Shown here: positions 36,424 to 44,251 of the stretch, piece by piece
How positions within the stretch are numbered: position 1 is the first letter of the stretch
Layout: each line of letters starts with the position of its first letter
NCBI RefSeq assembly: GCF_046600735.1
Contig: NZ_JBJMAW010000002.1
Coordinates: 124,001-188,000 of the forward strand
DNA from: Novilysobacter_A longmucuonensis
GTDB lineage: Bacteria; Pseudomonadota; Gammaproteobacteria; Xanthomonadales; Xanthomonadaceae
Direction: 5' to 3'
Length of the DNA stretch: 64,000 bases
Notes under the pieces: model-generated
Told to the model about the DNA's origin: nothing
The model's database searches: none
The model's input: only the letters and a program-made list of their open reading frames with translations
Made by a program: the position numbers and the translations under genes

Positions 36424-37269
36424 AGTCCTGGCCCGATGCCGGACCGGGGCAACGCCTCCAGCCGGCGCCAACCATCCGCAGGCTGCTCTGGCAAGCCCGG
36501 CCTGCAAGTGGCCCTGCACGAAGTGCGTGTAAAGCCGGACTCCCCGGTTACTCCGCATCCGATGCCCAAACGCAGCCGAGCAAGCCCGTCTCCATGTGGC
36601 CGCGCGCGTCGGCAAGGCTGCATACCTAGAGGCCGCGTTCGCAGGGTTGGCTGACGAGCCCAGCGCCTGCGATGGGGTTCGCTGCGGGCGACTCTTCCCC
36701 CCAAGTGCCGAAAGGCAGCCGAGCAAACTCGGCTCTACGTAAAGCCGGCACGTGCGGTGGGGATTGCTGTGCGCGACTCATCTTGGGGGCTGCCCCCCGA
36801 GTGCCGAAAGGGGCAGCCGAGCAAGCTCGGCTCTACAGGAGCGCAGCGCACGCGTGGGGCTCGCTGGACCCCGCGCGCTACGCCGACAGGCCTGCTGCCG
36901 CTCCCGGCCGCTGAACTCATGTGATCACTTCCTAGGGTGCCGTCGCCAAGCCGCCGGCGCTGCCGCCGGGGTGCGGCCGATTGCCTGCGAAAGCGTGATG
37001 CCGGACACGAAACGGGGGCTCAGAGCGTCGCCAGGCCGGCCGTTTTCCGCGGCGAAAACAGGCGCCGCGGACCCTCACGCTCGCTACTCCCGGCTGAATG
37101 ACGCCGTCGTGAAGATTCTTAGTGGGAACCGCGTCAAATTTTTGACGCAGTGGGCGTGACGCAGCGCACAAAAGGGCTGGAGGGCCCTTCCTAACATCGC
37201 CGCCGGCTCGAAGGGAGCCCTCCTCCTTTTCTAAACCCCGCTTAAACAGCGACGGAGTCCCACACCCTC
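36424..37269. other. Intergenic region with palindromic repeats and upstream control elements
   Basis: 846 bp without a convincing gene. It contains two copies of the GCAGCCGAGCAAGCTCGGCT family (36715-36738, 36812-36836) embedded in a roughly 97-bp direct repeat (CCGAAAGG..GCAGCCGAGCAA.CTCGGCTCTAC), a degenerate third copy near 36573, a perfect 18-bp palindrome at 37131-37148, and an AAGGGC..GCCCTT hairpin near 37174-37191. The region breaks the operon between the beta-helix lipoprotein and the 37270 gene. Confidence 0.7.
37131..37148. promoter_or_regulatory. 18-bp palindrome, candidate operator
   Basis: GCGTCAAATTTTTGACGC is a perfect inverted repeat about 120 bp before the 37270 start. 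A degenerate version occurs upstream of the duplicated gene at 40678-40695, and in both cases a GGGCTG..GGCCC hairpin follows within 33-44 bp. The binding protein is unknown. Confidence 0.5.
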
Positions 37270-40200
37270 ATGTCTACTCATCGTTCCGGCAAGCTTGCCC
37301 TCCTGCTTCTCGCGCCTCTCGGTTTCGCAGCCCACGGTTCGGCCGAGGCGGCCACCACCTACCACGTCCGCGCCGACGGCGGCGACGCCAGTCAGTGCAC
37401 CGGCCGCGCCGACGCCCCGTATTCCGGCAGCGGCAGCAACCAGGCCTGCGCCTGGAAGCACCCGTTCGTCGCCCTGCCCCCCGGTGGCACGCCCCGCATC
37501 GCCGGCGGCGACACCCTGATCATCGGCAAGGGCAGCTACAAGATGGGCTCGGGCTTCATGCCGCCGATCCCCAGCGGCCCCTCGGCCACCAGCAAGACCC
37601 GCATCCTCGGCCGCGCCGGCGCCGAGCCCAAGCTCTGGGGCGCCGGCGGCACCAAGCGCGTGCTCAACCTGGACGGCAGCTCCAATGTCGAGCTCGGCTT
37701 CTTGGACGTCACCGACCAGGACGACTGCGTCTATGGCCACAGCGTGAGCAGCGCCAGCTGCGGCTCGGGCGACTGGGGCCGCGTCGGCCTGTACGCCCGC
37801 AACTCCAGGAACGTCTGGATCCATGACGTCAATATCCACGGCCTGGCCCAGAACGGCATCAACGCCGGCGGCCTGAGCAGCTGGACCAGGGAGCGGGTCA
37901 AGATCAACGCCAACGGCCGCGCCGGCTGGGATGCCAACATCGGTTCGGGCAGCTCCAACTCCGGCCAGATGGTCCTGCGCGAGGTCGAGATCGGCTGGAA
38001 CGGCTGCGGCGAGCGCTGGAAGACCGGCGAGCCGTGGGCGTGCTGGGCGCAGCAGACCGGCGGCTACGGCGACGGCCTGGGCACCATCGACACCGGCGGC
38101 CAGTGGCTGGTCGAGGACTCCTTCATCCACCACAACACCTCCGACGGCCTGGACTTCCGCTACATGGACGGCGCCGACTCCACCCACGTGACCCTGCGCC
38201 GCGTGTATGCCGTGGCCAATGCCGGCAACCAGGTCAAGGTGCGCGGCAACGCCACCGTCGAGAACTCGGTGCTGGTCAGCGAGTGCGCCTACTTCGAAGG
38301 CAAGCACTACATGGTCACCGACGACAACTGCCGCGCCGGTGGCAACACCCTGCAGTTCGTGCCGACCTCCAACGACAAGATCCTCGTCCGCCACAACACC
38401 ATCACCGGTGAGGGCGGCGTACTGATCGGTGCCAACGAGGGCGACAGCAGCAGCCACATCGACATCCGCAACAACGTGCTGATCGGCTTCCCGGCCTTCC
38501 GCAAGCCCAGCGTCCAGAGCTCGGTCTACTACGCCAACAATGCCCCGGCCCAGGTCAGCTGGGACGGCAACCTGATGTGGAACGTCAAGGACAACGAATA
38601 CGCCTGCCCCTCGGGCAGCATCTGCGGCAAGGACCCGATGCTGGCCGACATGACCCTGCGCGGTTTCAATGCCGAACCGCGCGACGGCAGCCCGGTCATC
38701 GACAAGGTCTCCGTACTCGCCGGCATCGACACCGACTTCCTGCTGCAGCCGCGCCCGGTCGGTACGGCCAGCGATGTCGGTGCGTATGAAATGCAGGTCG
38801 GCGGAATCATTTCCGATCCTGATCCGATCGATCCGATCGACCCGGTCGATCCGACCTGCACCCGCGGTGCGCCGACGCTGAGCATCTCCGGTCCGACCAC
38901 CGCGGTCGCCGCCGGGACCACCAGCACCTTTGATCTGGCCCTGCGCAACAACGACTCCACCGCGTGCAGCAACACGACCTTCAACCTGGCCCGGACGGTA
39001 CCGTCGGGTTGGACCGGCACCCTGTCGGCGAACAGCGTGGCCCTGGCTCCGGGAGCCACCGGCAAGGCGGCCATCCAGGTGACCTCGCCGACGACCGCCA
39101 CCGCCGGCTCCTACGGCATCGGTGCCGGTGCGAGCAGCACCGAGGGCAGCGTCCACACGCAGAGCGCCTCGGCCACGTACCAGATCGAGGATTCGAGCAG
39201 CACCAGCACCGATGGCCTGACCAGCAGCGTCGGCACCGACAAGACCCAGTATGTCGGCGGTGAAACCGTGCACATGAGCGCCCGCGTGCTCCACAACGGC
39301 AAGCCGGTCTCAGGTGTGAAGGTGCGCTTCGGTGCGCTCAAGCCCAATGGCATCAACGAGGTCGTGGAGAAGGCCACCACCGACAGCAACGGCTATGCCC
39401 GCGCGTCGTTCGTCTCCGGCTCCGGCCAGAGCTCGATCGGTACCTACCAGCTGCGTGCCGAAACCAGCCGTGGCAGCCATTCGGCCATTGCCACCAGCAC
39501 CTTCTCGGTCGCCGATCCAGATGCCGCCACGGCCACCGGCATGACCGAAACCGTCGCCACCGACAAGACCAGCTACGTCGCCGGCGAGACCGTGCACATG
39601 AGTGCCCGCGTGCTCAACAACGGCAAGGCGGTCTCCGGTGCCGAGGTGCGCTTCGGTGCGCTCAAGCCCAATGGCATCAACGAGGTCGTGGAGAAGGCCA
39701 TCACCGACAGCAACGGCTACGCCCGCGCCTCGTTCGTCTCCGGCTCCGGCCCGAGCTCGATCGGTGCCTACCAGCTGCGTGCCGAAGCGACCAGCGGCAG
39801 CCTGTCGGCCACCGCCAGCAGCACCTTCTCGGTTGCCGATGCCGGCACCGGCACCGAGGTCGCCACGGCCACCGGCATGACCGAAACCGTCGCCACCGAC
39901 CAGACCAGCTACGTCGCCGGCGAGACCGTGCACATGAGTGCCCGCGTGCTCAACAACGGCAAGGCGGTTTCCGGTGCCGAGGTGCGCTTCGGCGCGCTCA
40001 AGCCCAATGGCATCAACGAGGTCGTGGAGAAGGCCGTCACCGACAGCAACGGCTATGCCCGCGCGTCGTTCGTCTCCGGCTCCGGCCCGAGCTCGATCGG
40101 CACCTACCAGCTGCGTGCCGAGGCGACCAGCGGCAGCCTGTCGGCCACCGCCAGCAGCACCTTCTCGGTTGCCGACGAGGGCGTGGCCCAGGTCGAGGCA

Positions 40201-40503
40201 GGCTTTACCGACACCGTCGCCACCAGCAAGTCCAGCTATGACGCCGGTGAAACCGTGTACATGAGTGCTCGCGTGCTCCACAACGGCAAGCCGGTCGCGG
40301 GTGCGAACGTGCGCTTCGGTGCGCTCAAGCCCAACGGCATCAACGAGGTCGTGGAGAAGGCCACCACCGACAGCAACGGCTATGCCCGCGCGTCGTTCGT
40401 CTCCGGCTCCGGCCCGAGCTCGATCGGCACCTATCAGCTGCGTGCCGAAGCGACCAGCGGCAGCGAGTCGGCCACCGCCAGCGGCACCTTCTCGGTGGGC
40501 TGA
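37270..40503 (+). CDS. Secreted right-handed beta-helix protein with four Ig-like repeats
   Basis: 1077 residues. A signal peptide (LALLLLAPLGFAAHGSAEA) is followed directly by the beta-helix domain (about 28-510) with YHVRADGGDASQCTGRADAP, ACAWKHPFVALPP, FLDVTDQDDCVYGH, GWNGCGERWKTGEPWACW and FIHHNTSDGLDFRYMD. An acidic linker (DPDPIDPIDPVDPTC) leads to an alpha-galactosidase NEW3/CARDB-like module (about 525-640, TLSISGPTTAVAAGTTSTFD). Four tandem Ig-like repeats of 94-112 residues then run to the end (YVGGETVHMSARVLHNGKPV...). No membrane anchor, LPXTG or PEP-CTERM tail is present. It is probably a cell-surface or matrix protein with glycan-active or glycan-binding function. Its beta-helix DNA is almost identical to that at 40949-42394. 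Confidence 0.88.
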   Translation: MSTHRSGKLALLLLAPLGFAAHGSAEAATTYHVRADGGDASQCTGRADAPYSGSGSNQACAWKHPFVALPPGGTPRIAGGDTLIIGKGSYKMGSGFMPPIPSGPSATSKTRILGRAGAEPKLWGAGGTKRVLNLDGSSNVELGFLDVTDQDDCVYGHSVSSASCGSGDWGRVGLYARNSRNVWIHDVNIHGLAQNGINAGGLSSWTRERVKINANGRAGWDANIGSGSSNSGQMVLREVEIGWNGCGERWKTGEPWACWAQQTGGYGDGLGTIDTGGQWLVEDSFIHHNTSDGLDFRYMDGADSTHVTLRRVYAVANAGNQVKVRGNATVENSVLVSECAYFEGKHYMVTDDNCRAGGNTLQFVPTSNDKILVRHNTITGEGGVLIGANEGDSSSHIDIRNNVLIGFPAFRKPSVQSSVYYANNAPAQVSWDGNLMWNVKDNEYACPSGSICGKDPMLADMTLRGFNAEPRDGSPVIDKVSVLAGIDTDFLLQPRPVGTASDVGAYEMQVGGIISDPDPIDPIDPVDPTCTRGAPTLSISGPTTAVAAGTTSTFDLALRNNDSTACSNTTFNLARTVPSGWTGTLSANSVALAPGATGKAAIQVTSPTTATAGSYGIGAGASSTEGSVHTQSASATYQIEDSSSTSTDGLTSSVGTDKTQYVGGETVHMSARVLHNGKPVSGVKVRFGALKPNGINEVVEKATTDSNGYARASFVSGSGQSSIGTYQLRAETSRGSHSAIATSTFSVADPDAATATGMTETVATDKTSYVAGETVHMSARVLNNGKAVSGAEVRFGALKPNGINEVVEKAITDSNGYARASFVSGSGPSSIGAYQLRAEATSGSLSATASSTFSVADAGTGTEVATATGMTETVATDQTSYVAGETVHMSARVLNNGKAVSGAEVRFGALKPNGINEVVEKAVTDSNGYARASFVSGSGPSSIGTYQLRAEATSGSLSATASSTFSVADEGVAQVEAGFTDTVATSKSSYDAGETVYMSARVLHNGKPVAGANVRFGALKPNGINEVVEKATTDSNGYARASFVSGSGPSSIGTYQLRAEATSGSESATASGTFSVG
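37351..38796 (+). repeat. 1.45-kb direct duplication, copy 1
   Basis: Matches 40949-42394 at a constant offset of 3598 bp. By eye, lines from about 37400 to 38702 differ at only one base (37889, G versus T, giving Arg versus Met). Small clusters of differences appear at both edges (37361-37393 and 38704-38775), the pattern expected at gene-conversion borders. Confidence 0.9.
39235..40503 (+). repeat. Four tandem Ig-like coding repeats
   Basis: Units begin near 39235, 39559, 39895 and 40222 (periods 324, 336 and 327 bp; the last unit is truncated at the stop). Units 2 and 3 are almost identical. Each encodes an Ig-like domain with the core GGETVHMSARVL and FGALKPNGINEVVEKA. Confidence 0.9.
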
Positions 40504-40563
40504 GGCCGAGCGAAACACCCGGGGCCTGGAGGGGTCCAGGTCTCCCAGTTTGGATGAGGGGGG

Positions 40564-40600
40564 AGCGGCTTCAAGCGAGAGCTTGAAGCCGCTTTTTTTT
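40564..40600 (+). terminator. Rho-independent terminator after the Ig-repeat gene
   Basis: AGCGGCTTCAAGC / GCTTGAAGCCGCT hairpin with a GAGA loop, followed by eight T. It separates the two duplicated beta-helix genes into independent transcription units. Confidence 0.9.
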
Positions 40601-40677
40601 GTCGTCCGCTGCCGCCGACCCGCCGCTTCGAATCCGCTCTCGCGCCGCCGGAAGGCACCGGAAATTCAGGGTGACGC

Positions 40678-40695
40678 GCGTCAAGTTTTTGGCAC
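40678..40695. promoter_or_regulatory. Degenerate copy of the 37131 palindrome
   Basis: GCGTCAAGTTTTTGGCAC, matching the 37131 palindrome at 15 of 18 positions, about 160 bp before the 40853 start and followed by a GGGGC..GCCCC hairpin near 40714-40729. The shared arrangement suggests common control of the two beta-helix genes. Confidence 0.4.
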
Positions 40696-40852
40696 GTGCA
40701 GTTAAACCGGGGCTGCACGGCCCCTATTCATCTTTATCTACGGAACGTATACGTGAGCCAGGTCGCAGAAGGCCTGTCGGGGCGTCCATAGCATCCACGC
40801 CTCCACGGAGGGAACGGTTCTTGACCTGTCCGTCACTTCGTAGGAGATCTGC

Positions 40853-42922
40853 GTGTCATCTATCGTTCACAACCGCTTCACCGCCAAGTCACCGGTTTCG
40901 CTGCTGTTGCTGGCCTGTGGACTTGCCGCCTGGGGTTCCGCGCAAGCGGCCACCACCTATCATGTCCGCGCCGACGGCGGCGACGCCAGCCAGTGCACCG
41001 GCCGCGCCGACGCCCCGTATTCCGGCAGCGGCAGCAACCAGGCCTGCGCCTGGAAGCACCCGTTCGTCGCCCTGCCCCCCGGTGGCACGCCCCGCATCGC
41101 CGGCGGCGACACCCTGATCATCGGCAAGGGCAGCTACAAGATGGGCTCGGGCTTCATGCCGCCGATCCCCAGCGGCCCCTCGGCCACCAGCAAGACCCGC
41201 ATCCTCGGCCGCGCCGGCGCCGAGCCCAAGCTCTGGGGCGCCGGCGGCACCAAGCGCGTGCTCAACCTGGACGGCAGCTCCAATGTCGAGCTCGGCTTCT
41301 TGGACGTCACCGACCAGGACGACTGCGTCTATGGCCACAGCGTGAGCAGCGCCAGCTGCGGCTCGGGCGACTGGGGCCGCGTCGGCCTGTACGCCCGCAA
41401 CTCCAGGAACGTCTGGATCCATGACGTCAATATCCACGGCCTGGCCCAGAACGGCATCAACGCCGGCGGCCTGAGCAGCTGGACCATGGAGCGGGTCAAG
41501 ATCAACGCCAACGGCCGCGCCGGCTGGGATGCCAACATCGGTTCGGGCAGCTCCAACTCCGGCCAGATGGTCCTGCGCGAGGTCGAGATCGGCTGGAACG
41601 GCTGCGGCGAGCGCTGGAAGACCGGCGAGCCGTGGGCGTGCTGGGCGCAGCAGACCGGCGGCTACGGCGACGGCCTGGGCACCATCGACACCGGCGGCCA
41701 GTGGCTGGTCGAGGACTCCTTCATCCACCACAACACCTCCGACGGCCTGGACTTCCGCTACATGGACGGCGCCGACTCCACCCACGTGACCCTGCGCCGC
41801 GTGTATGCCGTGGCCAATGCCGGCAACCAGGTCAAGGTGCGCGGCAACGCCACCGTCGAGAACTCGGTGCTGGTCAGCGAGTGCGCCTACTTCGAAGGCA
41901 AGCACTACATGGTCACCGACGACAACTGCCGCGCCGGTGGCAACACCCTGCAGTTCGTGCCGACCTCCAACGACAAGATCCTCGTCCGCCACAACACCAT
42001 CACCGGTGAGGGCGGCGTACTGATCGGTGCCAACGAGGGCGACAGCAGCAGCCACATCGACATCCGCAACAACGTGCTGATCGGCTTCCCGGCCTTCCGC
42101 AAGCCCAGCGTCCAGAGCTCGGTCTACTACGCCAACAATGCCCCGGCCCAGGTCAGCTGGGACGGCAACCTGATGTGGAACGTCAAGGACAACGAATACG
42201 CCTGCCCCTCGGGCAGCATCTGCGGCAAGGACCCGATGCTGGCCGACATGACCCTGCGCGGTTTCAATGCCGAACCGCGCGACGGCAGCCCGGTCATCGA
42301 CCGCGTTTCGCTGCTCGCCGGCATCGACACCGACTTCCTGCTGCAGCCGCGCCCGGTCGGCACGGCCAGCGACATCGGTGCGTATGAAATGCAGCCTGTA
42401 GTTGAAGTGGAGCCGACGATTGTGGCCCCACCCATGAGCCGCAATACCCCGCCGATGCTGGTCGTTGCACCCACCGCCTCCAATCGCCCGGTGGCCGCGG
42501 TGGCGCCGGTCAGCGACGCGAGTCCCGACATCGACGCCAGCACACCCGGCCCGCTGGCCCATGGCGATGTTGCGCCAGTGGCACCGGCGCGCATCGAAGT
42601 GAAGACGGCCTTCGTACGATTCGCCGAGCACGCATGGCATTCGTTTGCGCGACTGATCGGGTCGGCATGGCAAGCGGAAGCCTCGGTTCCGCCGGCGCAA
42701 GTTCAGCAGTCCGCGCCGCGGCAGCCGACCGGGACCTCCGCCGCGACGCACGTGGTCGCGCCATACCAGGCGACCGCACCGCATCAGGCAGTCGCGCCGG
42801 AGTTGCTCCGAGCGACGGTGGAACCGCGGCGTGCCGCCGGCTGGAGGTATGCGGTGCACGGCTGGAAGGCGGCGGTGGGGATCGAACCGCCGCCGCGCAT
42901 GGGCACGGTGCACGCGCGATAG
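40853..42922 (+). CDS. Secreted right-handed beta-helix protein with Pro/Ala-rich tail
   Basis: 689 residues from a GTG start preceded by GGAG. The signal peptide (SPVSLLLLACGLAAWGSAQA) could be read as lipoprotein-like at LLLAC, but a type I site at AQA-A is equally plausible. The beta-helix domain (residues about 33-515) is almost identical to the neighbour at 37270. The C-terminus differs completely: an unstructured Pro/Ala/Val-rich tail (PTIVAPPMSRNTPPML...) with an amphipathic patch (FVRFAEHAWHSFARLIGSAW), and no Ig repeats. It looks like a duplicated catalytic or binding module on a different C-terminal tail. Confidence 0.87.
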   Translation: MSSIVHNRFTAKSPVSLLLLACGLAAWGSAQAATTYHVRADGGDASQCTGRADAPYSGSGSNQACAWKHPFVALPPGGTPRIAGGDTLIIGKGSYKMGSGFMPPIPSGPSATSKTRILGRAGAEPKLWGAGGTKRVLNLDGSSNVELGFLDVTDQDDCVYGHSVSSASCGSGDWGRVGLYARNSRNVWIHDVNIHGLAQNGINAGGLSSWTMERVKINANGRAGWDANIGSGSSNSGQMVLREVEIGWNGCGERWKTGEPWACWAQQTGGYGDGLGTIDTGGQWLVEDSFIHHNTSDGLDFRYMDGADSTHVTLRRVYAVANAGNQVKVRGNATVENSVLVSECAYFEGKHYMVTDDNCRAGGNTLQFVPTSNDKILVRHNTITGEGGVLIGANEGDSSSHIDIRNNVLIGFPAFRKPSVQSSVYYANNAPAQVSWDGNLMWNVKDNEYACPSGSICGKDPMLADMTLRGFNAEPRDGSPVIDRVSLLAGIDTDFLLQPRPVGTASDIGAYEMQPVVEVEPTIVAPPMSRNTPPMLVVAPTASNRPVAAVAPVSDASPDIDASTPGPLAHGDVAPVAPARIEVKTAFVRFAEHAWHSFARLIGSAWQAEASVPPAQVQQSAPRQPTGTSAATHVVAPYQATAPHQAVAPELLRATVEPRRAAGWRYAVHGWKAAVGIEPPPRMGTVHAR
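40949..42394 (+). repeat. 1.45-kb direct duplication, copy 2
   Basis: Partner of 37351-38796 (offset 3598 bp). The homology stops exactly where the two proteins' C-terminal regions diverge (after the conserved GAYEMQ). Confidence 0.9.
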
Positions 42923-42965
42923 CAGAAGCGCCGCGGCCAATGGGCCGCTCCGGCGACGCGCATTG

Positions 42966-43287
42966 TTACCAGTAGTCGCCGAGGATCCGGTCGTATTCGC
43001 CGAGTGACCTGGCGCCGGAACTCGGCGCCAGGGTCAGTTCGCGGAAATAGATCTTGTCGTCGAAGTCATACAGATCGACGCGGACGCAATCGAACTCGCT
43101 GCCCAGGACCTCGGCAATCTCGAGCAGGCGTTCAAGGTTGCGTGGACGCTCCGGCAACGGGTCGGGCGTGGTGAACCCGAGAAAATTCGGGAGCGGCTGC
43201 CAGCCGCGGTCGAACAATGCGCACGTATGCCGTCCGAAGCGGTCGAGGTGGTGACATTCACCGAAAAGATCCTCGCGCGCCGTTTAT
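42966..43287 (-). pseudogene. Truncated TupA-like ATP-grasp gene remnant
   Basis: The reading frame is open from just after an in-frame TAA (about 43288) to the stop at 42966 and lacks a normal start. The translation FGECHHLDRFGRH...LFDRGWQPLP...RNLERLLEIAEVLG...FDCVRVDLYDFDDKIYFREL...SSGARSL matches the last ~100 residues of TupA-like ATP-grasp proteins (teichuronopeptide/polysaccharide modification), whose full length is near 280-300. The N-terminal ATP-binding part is absent. It sits at the convergence point of the two halves of the locus, so a rearrangement probably removed the rest. Confidence 0.7.
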
Positions 43288-43452
43288 CTGTCCACCCTGC
43301 CGATCGGCGACCAGCCACCCGCGGTGCCAGCGCTTGGCGCTACGCCGCATGGACGCCGTGAGAGATGATCCGGTAGCGCGGATCAGCCGGACGATGTGGC
43401 GGCAGTCGCGATGCCCCCCAGCGTCCCCGGAGTCGTCGCCGCGGATCGAAGT

Positions 43453-44226
43453 TCACTCGGTCGAATCGTGGGGCTGCCGATCCAGCCAGCCGCGCCACCC
43501 GTAGTACCGGATTCCCACCAGCTCGTGCAGCGCCGCTTCGGTCTTGAGCAGCGAACTGGTCCTTGGCAGCAGGTAGCCCGGTGCGCCGACGGGAACCGTC
43601 CTGAAGTCGGTGGGCAGCGGGCACACCTCGAAACCCACCGCCTCGAAGGACAGTCGCGCGCGCGGCATGTGCAGTGCGGAGGTCACCAGCGCGATCCGGC
43701 GCGGGACTCCGGGCATCATCCGGGCTACGTTCTCCGCGTTCTCGCGCGTGTTGGCCGAGTGCGACTCCGCATGCAGTGCGGGTCCAGGGACTCCCTGCCA
43801 TTGTGCGTACCGGCCCATGAGCTCGGCCAAGGTTGCCGGTCCCGCGGCGACCGCGCCTCCGGTCACCACGACCTGGCGCCCCTCACGCTCGCGCCAGTAC
43901 TGCACCCCGCGTTCGATCCGCCGCCGGCTGGCCAGATTCAGCACCGCGAAATCAGCCCGGCCCTGCGGCGGCCGATCGACGCCGCCGGCCAGCACCACCA
44001 CGGTCGAGGGTGGATCGGTCAGGCACGTTGCCGGTCCCGCGACGGGTCGCTCCAGATAGTCCAGCAGCGAGTTGGCCACCAGCGGCGTCATCGCCAGCCA
44101 GGCAGCGACAGCCAACGCGAGGCAACCTGCCGCCAGCCATTTCGCACGGGAACGCAGTTGCCACGCGATGGGTGCCAGCACCGCGGCAAGCAGCAACCAG
44201 ACCAGCGGTGAAAGCAACCATTTCAT
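43453..44226 (-). CDS. YdcF/ElyC family membrane protein (DUF218)
   Basis: 257 residues from MKWLLSPLVWLLL (44226). There are two N-terminal membrane helices (LLSPLVWLLLAAVLAPIAW; WLAAGCLALAVAAWLAMTPL). The DUF218 domain follows: STVVVLAGGVDRPPQGR, RIERGVQYWREREGRQVVVTGG, HAESHSANTRENAENVARMM and RIALVTSALHMPRARLSFEA. This is the ElyC/SanA-type fold linked to envelope precursor metabolism and often found in polysaccharide loci. Its start lies 26 bp from the stop of the flippase gene. Confidence 0.88.
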   Translation of the reverse strand: MKWLLSPLVWLLLAAVLAPIAWQLRSRAKWLAAGCLALAVAAWLAMTPLVANSLLDYLERPVAGPATCLTDPPSTVVVLAGGVDRPPQGRADFAVLNLASRRRIERGVQYWREREGRQVVVTGGAVAAGPATLAELMGRYAQWQGVPGPALHAESHSANTRENAENVARMMPGVPRRIALVTSALHMPRARLSFEAVGFEVCPLPTDFRTVPVGAPGYLLPRTSSLLKTEAALHELVGIRYYGWRGWLDRQPHDSTE

Positions 44227-44251
44227 CTGCGCAGCGCGTCCCCCGCCAGGT

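Noticed and set aside
37150..37170. Sigma-54-like GG-N10-GC spacing upstream of the 37270 gene
   Set aside because: The core spacing can be found, but the rest of the -24/-12 consensus is poor and the matching position upstream of 40853 lacks the GC.
37231..39294. Paired minus-strand open frames of about 685 residues opposite both beta-helix genes
   Set aside because: Their similarity to each other is explained entirely by the duplicated sense DNA; Ala/Val/Gly repeats without a start context argue against coding.
36350..42922. Possible PEP-CTERM or LPXTG sorting tails on the three beta-helix proteins
   Set aside because: None ends in a PEP motif, a hydrophobic helix and a basic cluster; the tails are hydrophilic.
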